Source of the DNA: Desulfobacter sp.
GTDB taxonomy: Bacteria > Desulfobacterota > Desulfobacteria > Desulfobacterales > Desulfobacteraceae
Length of the DNA: 64,000 nt
Direction of reading: 5' to 3'
NCBI GenBank assembly: GCA_028768525.1
Contig: CP054837.1
Span: forward strand, 5,080,001-5,144,000
A program made the translations under genes and the position numbers. The notes under the pieces are model-generated. The model made no database searches. It was not told the DNA's origin and worked only from the letters and a program-made list of their open reading frames with translations. Of the stretch, positions 35,067-41,998 are shown one piece after another. Every line of letters starts with the position of its first letter. Position 1 is the first letter of the stretch.

Positions 35067-35237
35067 GTTGATAATGTGCGGGGATTTTTTTAGGGCCGTG
35101 TCTTTTTTTCCACCACATCGTTCCGGGTCTTTTCTTCCTGCCTGCCGCCGTTTAACCGTTTTTTAAGTTATTCTTTCCGGTGCAATGGATGCGCATTGAT
35201 ATTCGGCACGGAGCTTTTAACACTTGGGGGTTAAACC

Positions 35238-37106
35238 ATGGAAAATATAGATTTAAAGCAGAAACTGCCGGGGCGTCTTGATGAATTTCGCATGCTCCAC
35301 AGGCAGACCCTTGAGCAGGGTGACAGATTCTGGGCCGGCCAGGCCAAATACCTGAAATGGCAGAAAGAATTTGTCTCTGTGGTCCAGGAGGATTTCTCCA
35401 GGGGCGAGGTGTCCTGGTTTGGGGAGGGGCGGCTGAACGCTGCTGAAAATGCCCTCCATCGAATCATTGAAAAGGGAATGGGCCAGAAGACGGCCCTTAA
35501 ATTTTACCCTGGGCCCGGGGAGGCCCCCAGGACATACTCCTTTCACCAGTTAAATGAGGAGGTGCTCAAGCTGGCGGCAGCCCTTCACCAGGGGGGGCTT
35601 AAACAGGGGGACTGCATTGCACTGAATCTTCCCAACGGCCCTGAATTTATTATATGCGCCCTTGCTGCGGCCTATCTTGGGGTGACCTACCTCCCCATCG
35701 GCGGCCATCTGCCCGCCGCCCTGGTGGCCGATGATGTCAGGGAGTCCCGTGCCAAACTGCTCGTCATCGCCGCCCATGGTGCTGGTGAAGAACATGCCCA
35801 AACCGTCCACTCCCTGCTTGCCCCCCTGGACATTATCACCGTTGGGGGAAAAATCAAGGAGCTGCCGACCCTGCCGGAATACACCGCCCTGGCCGAGTCC
35901 GGCCGTGTTGAGCCGGCCTATCCCCGCGCTGACCATCCCCTCTTTGCCATATATGAAAACCGCCTGGCCGGCCAGCCTGTGGGGGCCGTGTTTGCCACGG
36001 GCGGTTTCCTGGTCCAGGCCCGCACTTCCTTTGATCTGGTTTTTAACAGGGCATTGGACCGGGATGAGCCAGAAATAATTGTCAACACCCTGGACCCGTC
36101 TAAAAGTGCCTGCCAGGCCTATGGGCTGTGGGGCCCGCTGACCAACGGCATCGGCATTGCCATCACCGGCGGTGATGAGGGGATTGATACCATTGAAACG
36201 CTGCTGGAAGGGGAGGGGAACCCGGCAATGATCTGCCGGCCCGGCCTGATTTCGGATCTCCGGCATCAATTGGGGCAAAACCGCCTGGACACCGGCAATC
36301 GGTTCTCGGTCATTGCCTGCTGCGGGGGGGCGCTGTCCCCAAGGCTGGCGGATTTTGCCGCCGGGGTATTGGTCCGTGGCCCTGAACATTTAGTGAATAT
36401 GTGGGTGCAGAATAAAAGCGGCACCTCACTGATTCATACCTATCCCTCGCCTGAGCTGAACCGGCCCGGCTCCCTGGGATTCGGCGCCCTGGGCGTGGAG
36501 CCTCTGATCATAAATGATTTTGGTCAGGTCTGCAAAACCAATGTCAGCGGCAATCTGGTCTTTTCAAAATCCTGGCCCGCCATGGGACGGCCCACCCGGG
36601 GGGCGGAAGCGCATTTTAAAAAAACATATTTTTCCAGGTTTGGCGGCCTTTTCGAGACCTACGACGGCCTGCGCTGCGATCAGGACGGGTTTCACTGGTT
36701 CATGGGGCGGCTGGACGACGTGATCAAGGTCAGGGGGCAGAATCTGGGCACCTCCCAGATCGAATCCGTGATCGTTTCCCACCCCTCCATTGACGAGGCC
36801 GTTATTGTCAGCACCCAGGGGGACTCCGCGGAGAAACTGACGGCCTTTGTGGTCACCAGGGGGGAGATGGGGGATGAAGTCCTTTTTATTGAGGAACTCA
36901 AGGCCTATATCGCTGAACAGATCGGCCGGTTTGCCCTGCCTGAAAAGATTGTCATCACCGGCGAACTGCCCAGGACCGCCACGGGGAAACTGGTCAGGCG
37001 GCTGCTCAAGCGCATCGTCGCAGGCGATGCCGGTGACAATGAGGACACCGGCCACCTGGCCAATGCCGAATCCGTTAAAGCCTTGATTAAAAAATATAAG
37101 GAGTAA
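35238..37106 (+). CDS. Acyl-CoA-synthetase-like protein with degenerate ATP-binding loop
   Basis: This 622-residue protein follows the acetyl-CoA synthetase layout: an N-terminal cap (1-90), adenylation core, and C-terminal lid. The lid motifs are kept: GRLDDVIKVRGQNLGTSQIES near 520 and PRTATGKLVRR with the catalytic-type Lys at 584. But the glycine-rich AMP-binding loop (normally YTSGSTGKPKG) reads YENRLAGQPVG at 239-249, and the Y-x-T-E motif region reads MWVQNKSG. The gene is coupled to a Buk-Ptb fusion and lies behind a B12 riboswitch. It may be a pseudoenzyme or use a different acyl donor. The fold call is firm; activity is open. Confidence 0.75.
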   Translation: MENIDLKQKLPGRLDEFRMLHRQTLEQGDRFWAGQAKYLKWQKEFVSVVQEDFSRGEVSWFGEGRLNAAENALHRIIEKGMGQKTALKFYPGPGEAPRTYSFHQLNEEVLKLAAALHQGGLKQGDCIALNLPNGPEFIICALAAAYLGVTYLPIGGHLPAALVADDVRESRAKLLVIAAHGAGEEHAQTVHSLLAPLDIITVGGKIKELPTLPEYTALAESGRVEPAYPRADHPLFAIYENRLAGQPVGAVFATGGFLVQARTSFDLVFNRALDRDEPEIIVNTLDPSKSACQAYGLWGPLTNGIGIAITGGDEGIDTIETLLEGEGNPAMICRPGLISDLRHQLGQNRLDTGNRFSVIACCGGALSPRLADFAAGVLVRGPEHLVNMWVQNKSGTSLIHTYPSPELNRPGSLGFGALGVEPLIINDFGQVCKTNVSGNLVFSKSWPAMGRPTRGAEAHFKKTYFSRFGGLFETYDGLRCDQDGFHWFMGRLDDVIKVRGQNLGTSQIESVIVSHPSIDEAVIVSTQGDSAEKLTAFVVTRGEMGDEVLFIEELKAYIAEQIGRFALPEKIVITGELPRTATGKLVRRLLKRIVAGDAGDNEDTGHLANAESVKALIKKYKE

Positions 37107-37108
37107 GC

Positions 37109-39562
37109 GTGGAACTTCGTAACAGAGTCCTTGAAGCCGTGGCTGAAATAGGCAAAACCAGTGTTTCCATGTCCGCTTTTGAACGGCAGCTGGCCGTTTC
37201 AAGCGAGGCATGGTTTTCCGAACTCACCGAACGCCTTAAACAGGAGCCCATGGCCGGTGACCCGGGGGTGCTGAAAAGCGAGTTGGCGTCGGTGATTGAC
37301 GTGCTGCTCAAATCCACGGCCTCCCCCCGGATCAATACCATTCTGGGCGGTGCCCTCTCCCTGATGCTGGAAATGGACAGGGCCGGCCATTCCACAGCCC
37401 CTGTCATGCGCCGCCTTCTCGGGGGGGATCTTGCCGAGGAGGCCCGGGACGGGGAGCTGCGGTTTCTGCTCATCAACCCGGGAACGGGATCGACACGGAT
37501 TGCCATCTACCAGGGGCTGGAAGAGATCCATAAATCGGAAATCCATCTTACCCCGGATGAGGAGGACAGCATAGAGTGCCGGGTGCGTGCCGTTGCCGGC
37601 CATCTGGAAGCCATGGGGACCAGCCTGGCCTCCCTTGACGGCATTGCCTGCCAGGGCGGTTTTTTGCAATTGATTCCCAGCGGCACCTACCAGGTGGTCC
37701 CGGAGATGGTCAGGGACCTGGCGGAATGCCCCCTGCGCCCCCATGCCAGCAACATGGGCATTGCCATGGGCCTGAAGCTGGCCGAGCTGGGCGGGGGCCA
37801 GAACGATATGCTGCTGACCACAACCGATCCCTTTGTCTGTGATGAACTGGATGTGGTGGACCGGATCACCGGGTTTGTGAAAATCAAGCGCAATGGGTCC
37901 GGCGGCCATTACCTGAGCCACAAGGCGGCCTGGCGGCTGGTGGCCTCTTTGATGAACCAGGAGCCTGAACAATTGGATGCCGTGACCGCCCACGTGGGCG
38001 GCGGCACCTCCCTGGCCGCCCACAGAAGGGGCAGGGTGACCATGCTCATCGATGCCTATTCCGGCCTGCCCTCCACCAGCCGGAGCGGGGCCATTGACAT
38101 TGACCGGGTGATCAAGTCCATCAAGGCCAATGAGTTTTCCGTCAAAGACCTGGAGCAGGTCATGACCGAGCGGGGGGGGCTGCTCTCCCTGGTGGGGACA
38201 AATGATTTTTACGCCATGATCGGGTTCTTAAAGCAGGGGGCCACCCCCACCCAGCGCAAGAAAATCGGCATGGTCCAGGATTTTTTCGCCAGGAATATCG
38301 CCAGCGGCATGCTCCGCCTCACCGCAGACGGGGCCGATGTCAGGGTGATGGCGGTCACCGGCGGCCTTGCCCGGTCCCGGGACATGATGCGGCGGATCCG
38401 GCGGAACATCAGGGGACGTTACCCCGTGGTGGTCATGCCGGGGTATTTCGAAGATCAGGCATTGGCTGCCGGGCAGATCCGAGGCTTTTACGAACAGGAG
38501 AACCTGAAGGACTATGAAACGGAGCGGGACGCCCTGGCCAAAAAGCGGCGGGCGGAAGACGAGCTCATCGACACAGATATTTTCAAGCGGGAGATCCGGT
38601 TCAAAAAGAAAGGGGCGCCCCTGACCTCAATGGATGATGTCATTGACGCGGCCTATCTCACGGTGAAGGAGAATTACGCCCCCACCATCGCCATTGTCGG
38701 GGCCAACAACGAAGATGTGATCCTGGCGGCCAAAAGGGCCAATGAGGAGGGGCAGTTCCGCATTGCAAAATTTGTCCTTCTTGGTGATTTTACGGAGATC
38801 AACCAGATTGCCTATGAGACCGACCTGGTCATTGACAATGACAATTACACCATCGTGGATACCGAGAATCCCATTGACGAGGCCATTGACCTGCTGGGCC
38901 GGGGCAAAATCGATATTCTCATGAAAGGCCTGATCCACACCGAGGATATCCTCCGGGGGGTCATCAAGCATCTTAAAACCAGCGGGCAGCTCAAAAAAGG
39001 CCAGGTCATGAGCCATACCGCCATTGTGGATATTCCCACCAGAAGCAAACTTTTGGCCTTTTCCGACGGCGCCCTGAACACCTATCCCGATGAACAAAAG
39101 CGGGTGGCCATCCTTGAAAACGCCCTGAAAGTGGTGCACAACCTCAATATCAAGGTTCCCAAAGTGGCGGTGGTCTCTGCCGTGGAAAATGTGAACCGAA
39201 GCGTGGAAAGCTCCATTGAGGCCGAGCGTATCGCGGAGCGGTTTGCCGGCCGGGATGATTGCGTTGTTGAAGGGCCTTTGTCCATTGATGTGGCCATGGA
39301 CCCCGGCAGTGCCGAAGAAAAGCATTACAACGGCCTGATAAAGGGGAATGCCGATGTGCTCATCCTGCCGGACATCGATGCCGGCAACGTACTCTGGAAA
39401 ACCCTGACCACCCAGTCCGGAGCGGCCCTGGCCGGCGTCATCCTCTGCGGGGATATGCCCCTGATCCTCACCTCAAGGGGGGATTCCGCCAGGTCCAAGC
39501 TGGCCTCATTGTCCTTGGCCGTGAAATTTTATTTTGACCTGAAGAAGAGAGCGGCATCCTGA
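37109..39562 (+). CDS. Butyrate kinase-phosphotransbutyrylase fusion (Buk-Ptb)
   Basis: This 817-residue fusion has three parts. Residues 1-115 are helical and unassigned. Residues ~118-460 resemble butyrate kinase, with the phosphate-binding NPGTGSTR (123-130), RPHASN (210-215) and HVGGGTSLAAHRRG (295-308). Residues ~505-817 resemble phosphotransbutyrylase, with VGANNEDVILAAKRA, a GKIDILMKGLIHTEDILRGV block and a C-terminal DIDAGNVLWKTLT. Together they could convert acyl-CoA to acid and ATP through an acyl-phosphate kept within one protein. Start is GTG two bases after the upstream stop, with AAGGAG in that gene's end. The kinase-first order is unusual. Confidence 0.82.
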   Translation: MELRNRVLEAVAEIGKTSVSMSAFERQLAVSSEAWFSELTERLKQEPMAGDPGVLKSELASVIDVLLKSTASPRINTILGGALSLMLEMDRAGHSTAPVMRRLLGGDLAEEARDGELRFLLINPGTGSTRIAIYQGLEEIHKSEIHLTPDEEDSIECRVRAVAGHLEAMGTSLASLDGIACQGGFLQLIPSGTYQVVPEMVRDLAECPLRPHASNMGIAMGLKLAELGGGQNDMLLTTTDPFVCDELDVVDRITGFVKIKRNGSGGHYLSHKAAWRLVASLMNQEPEQLDAVTAHVGGGTSLAAHRRGRVTMLIDAYSGLPSTSRSGAIDIDRVIKSIKANEFSVKDLEQVMTERGGLLSLVGTNDFYAMIGFLKQGATPTQRKKIGMVQDFFARNIASGMLRLTADGADVRVMAVTGGLARSRDMMRRIRRNIRGRYPVVVMPGYFEDQALAAGQIRGFYEQENLKDYETERDALAKKRRAEDELIDTDIFKREIRFKKKGAPLTSMDDVIDAAYLTVKENYAPTIAIVGANNEDVILAAKRANEEGQFRIAKFVLLGDFTEINQIAYETDLVIDNDNYTIVDTENPIDEAIDLLGRGKIDILMKGLIHTEDILRGVIKHLKTSGQLKKGQVMSHTAIVDIPTRSKLLAFSDGALNTYPDEQKRVAILENALKVVHNLNIKVPKVAVVSAVENVNRSVESSIEAERIAERFAGRDDCVVEGPLSIDVAMDPGSAEEKHYNGLIKGNADVLILPDIDAGNVLWKTLTTQSGAALAGVILCGDMPLILTSRGDSARSKLASLSLAVKFYFDLKKRAAS

Positions 39563-39640
39563 CCGGTGCTTCCCCTTGACTCCGGATTGGAGAAATGACG
39601 GCAGAGATATAATCCTGTCATCCTTCAAATTACCAATTCA

Positions 39641-39684
39641 GGGGGGCATTCGCTTCGGCAATACCCATGCCCCCCTTTTTGTTT
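39641..39684 (+). terminator. Rho-independent terminator after the Buk-Ptb gene
   Basis: GGGGGGCAT (39641-39649) pairs with ATGCCCCCC (39667-39675), followed by five T residues and GTTT. It ends the riboswitch-controlled operon. Confidence 0.85.
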
Positions 39685-39730
39685 CAACTCTTCTTCCACA
39701 AAGACTCCGGGCCAGCTTCCCCAAGCCTGG

Positions 39731-40246
39731 CTATCTGGTCATCCTTAACCCTTCATCTATTCCGGTGATCTTATCCATAAGCGCCTTGAGAATTTCTTTA
39801 TATTCCCGGGTCTTCATTACTTCCGTGAATGCAGCTCTTGCGGCAGGCCAGTCCGGATGGCCCTGGTTTTTCACCTTTAATCCGGCTTCGGCCTCCATCA
39901 ATTCAGCATATTCCGGGTCAATTCCCTGCAGCGCCTTTTCATATGCTTTTGTCCACTTGAAATTTGCCCATTGAACGGCTCCTTTATCCCTGGATATTTT
40001 GTCCGGGTGGGTGTTGAGCACATAATAATACTCCCGCTGGCGCATCTTTGTCATGGTAATCTGAAGGTCCCGGGAAGTTGTAATCAGGCCTTCAAACTCC
40101 GGATGTGATCTCATTAAGAGGACGGCCAGATCCTCCTGAAAAGTGATTTTGGCCTTAATATACTTCTCCCACAGGGGGGCTGCCCCACCGGCCCAAACCG
40201 AACTGCCAAACAATAAAGCGACACAAATTCCCCACACCCACTTCAT
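39731..40246 (-). CDS. Exported hypothetical protein
   Basis: This 171-residue protein starts with a clear signal peptide (MKWVWGICVALLFGSSVWA, then GGAAPLWEKY). The mature part is helical and charged, with WPAARAAFTEVMKTREYKEILKALMDKI at the end, and only about one cysteine (in the leader). I do not recognise a family. It converges on the Buk-Ptb operon terminator. It probably acts in the periplasm. Confidence 0.65.
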   Translation of the reverse strand: MKWVWGICVALLFGSSVWAGGAAPLWEKYIKAKITFQEDLAVLLMRSHPEFEGLITTSRDLQITMTKMRQREYYYVLNTHPDKISRDKGAVQWANFKWTKAYEKALQGIDPEYAELMEAEAGLKVKNQGHPDWPAARAAFTEVMKTREYKEILKALMDKITGIDEGLRMTR

Positions 40247-40337
40247 TTCATTTCTCCGGACAACGGTTTCGTTCAGAGTCGGTCAACTTAGGGGAAGGCT
40301 AAACCCCCTCCAAGCTGTCCGCTGCAGTAATTGCTTT

Positions 40338-41123
40338 TTAGCCTTCAACGGCCTTTTTTCTTTTGATGGTCGCTTTTTTTATAAAAAAGGCGATGGCCCC
40401 AACTGGAATATAGAACTTAAGTATTGATGCCATGTAGGGCGTAGGTTGAATGAATGAAGAAATATTGAAACCAATGTTCAATGGTTTTATACTCCATGCT
40501 CCACTCGTCCAGTTAAAAAGGAGTTCTCCTACACCTAAAATTGTAACTATCGCCCAGAGCCATTTCCTTTTTAGGTTTTTGGTTCGCAAACAAACGATAA
40601 AAGCCACGGTAATAAATAGAATATAGGAAATATTAAGCAGAAAAAATACGTAATGCTTGAAAGATTTACCTTTGAAAGTGAAACGGTGCAATTTATCGAG
40701 GGAATCCGGAAGGGCGTTTACATGAAATCCTTTTATCTTTAATCCGCCCCCGTCATCAAAAAGGACGATGTTAACCAGTTGATAATTATCCTGATATTTT
40801 AATTGGTATGAAATGTTATAAGTGATATTTTTATTTAATTTTTTGACATGAACTCCGGTGGTGATTGTTTCTGATATGTCCCCCTTATCCATATAATCAA
40901 AGATGGAATACAAAGTATTATTTATTTGTCCACCTTTTATTGATTCGTCAAAACGAGCTAAAATGCTATCTAATTTTTTCCCTTTAACCATTTGGATAGA
41001 CTGCTTTGCGAAAGTGTCAACATGCTTTGGGAGAAATTTGTCGATCATTTCTTCGTGGGTCAAACATCCATAGAATGCAAAACACGCAAAAATAAATAGA
41101 TAGAAATGGATTTGTTTTTTCAT
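40338..41123 (-). CDS. Hypothetical lipoprotein-like membrane protein
   Basis: This 261-residue protein has a lipobox-like leader (FACFAFYGC, Cys20), an extracytoplasmic region with an NINNTLY-type alpha/beta part of ~130 residues, then three membrane segments (YVFFLLNISYILFITVAFIVCL, WLWAIVTILGVGELLF, ILKFYIPVGAIAFFI) and a basic tail. The family is unknown to me. AT-rich composition contrasts with nearby metabolic genes. Its translation start is preceded by two tandem 20-bp units that each carry a ribosome-binding site and a seven-codon frame. Confidence 0.65.
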   Translation of the reverse strand: MKKQIHFYLFIFACFAFYGCLTHEEMIDKFLPKHVDTFAKQSIQMVKGKKLDSILARFDESIKGGQINNTLYSIFDYMDKGDISETITTGVHVKKLNKNITYNISYQLKYQDNYQLVNIVLFDDGGGLKIKGFHVNALPDSLDKLHRFTFKGKSFKHYVFFLLNISYILFITVAFIVCLRTKNLKRKWLWAIVTILGVGELLFNWTSGAWSIKPLNIGFNISSFIQPTPYMASILKFYIPVGAIAFFIKKATIKRKKAVEG

Positions 41124-41160
41124 GTTGCTCCTTTGCCTTTCATGTTGCTCCTTTGCCTTT
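41121..41160 (-). repeat. Tandem 20-bp duplication of a translation-start region
   Basis: CATGTTGCTCCTTTGCCTTT occurs twice without interruption (41121-41140, 41141-41160) and is followed by another CAT. On the minus strand each unit gives ATG AAA GGC AAA GGA GCA ACA TGA, a seven-codon frame. It contains an AAAGGAG ribosome-binding site, and its TGA overlaps the next ATG (ATGA). The final ATG starts the gene 40338-41123. Confidence 0.9.
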
Positions 41161-41223
41161 CATGATGTTTGACAATTGAAATTCGACGTGGGCCGCTTAA
41201 GCTGCATCGTTATAAACGATTTG

Positions 41224-41622
41224 CTATGTTTTTTTTGAATTATTTTTAAATAGCTCAGAGAGTACCATTGACATCCTTTTATCTGAAGCACCAACAGATT
41301 TTCCTAATCCCATAACCAACCCGGCACCACACAAATAGAAGACCAGAAGTCCTGTGATCCCGAACATAATAAAAATTACCGGTACGTCTTTTATTATTTC
41401 GGAAAAGAAACAAACTAAAATGATAAAAACCATCAGGCCTATAATGAGTATAAGAAAACAAGTGAGCATGAAAACGAGAATATTTCTTGAGGATTTGTCC
41501 CAATAAACAGGGTTGCTTGTATCTCTTTTGATCGTTAGAATTATTACTTTTAACGTGGATACGAAAGAAAATCCCAATATAGAGAAAATTATGAGGTACG
41601 AAACTATAGCTCCTATATCCAA
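41224..41622 (-). CDS. Hypothetical membrane protein
   Basis: This 132-residue protein has three predicted membrane helices (IVSYLIIFSILGFSFVSTLKVIIL, ILVFMLTCFLILIIGLMVFIILVCFF, and VIFIMFGITGLLVFYLCGAGLVMGLG) and a short basic tail. No family is recognised. It shares strand and low GC with the next gene, 100 bases downstream. Both may be part of a small acquired insertion. Confidence 0.6.
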   Translation of the reverse strand: MDIGAIVSYLIIFSILGFSFVSTLKVIILTIKRDTSNPVYWDKSSRNILVFMLTCFLILIIGLMVFIILVCFFSEIIKDVPVIFIMFGITGLLVFYLCGAGLVMGLGKSVGASDKRMSMVLSELFKNNSKKT

Positions 41623-41786
41623 ATGGTGAATCCCTATAGATAATTTTTAATATTAACCTTCTTCTCAAACCGCGATAATATAGATCCTATTTTGAGATAT
41701 AATTGATTTTTCCGGTTTCTGCAATAATAGCCGCTATTCTTTGAAAGGTGAAAGATGCATCAATTTGTCTGTGCGACTAGGCCGAG

Positions 41787-41910
41787 GTGCGGGCGGGCGC
41801 TGGAGTGGCGTGCGGACTGCCGGCTGCCAGGACGGCAAAGACGGTAGTCCGCTCGCTGTATTCCCGGTCAGGACGACCGGGAATACTTTAACGGAAGCGC
41901 CCGCCCGTGC
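41787..41910. ncRNA. Nested-hairpin structured element (possible RNA or REP-like repeat)
   Basis: An outer stem pairs 41790-41801 with 41896-41907 (12 Watson-Crick pairs, CGGGCGGGCGCT, extendable by wobble pairs to 41787 and 41910). Inside it lie two hairpins: GCGGACTGCCG (41812-41822) with CGGTAGTCCGC (41842-41852), and ATTCCCGGT (41860-41868) with ACCGGGAAT (41876-41884). Both loops contain CAGGACG. The whole forms a three-way junction in a region with no gene (41623-41998). The end CCCGCCCGTGCC is also found in the dctP-dctQ hairpin. Strand and function are unknown. Confidence 0.6.
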
Positions 41911-41998
41911 CGTGGCCGGGTTAAACCCAAAACGGTTTCGAGTTCATGGCGTTTCCTTGAAAATCAGTCATGGCTGAATTTCGGGGCATATAGGTTGT

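Noticed and set aside
35180..35200. A GG-N10-GC pattern ahead of the acyl-CoA-synthetase-like gene that might be a sigma-54 promoter
   Set aside because: Only the GG and GC dinucleotides match; the flanking bases do not, and a cobalamin riboswitch upstream already implies a start site before 34829.
40295..40345. Inverted repeat AAGGCTAAA...TTTAGCCTT near the end of the gene 40338-41123
   Set aside because: The nine-base arms are separated by 33 unstructured bases and there is no T-tract. It is too weak to call a terminator or recombination site.
41160..41222. Possible second attC-like half site (TATAAC, GATGC, AGCTTAAGCGG on the minus strand)
   Set aside because: Only a left-arm-like sequence is visible and no complementary right arm follows at a sensible distance.
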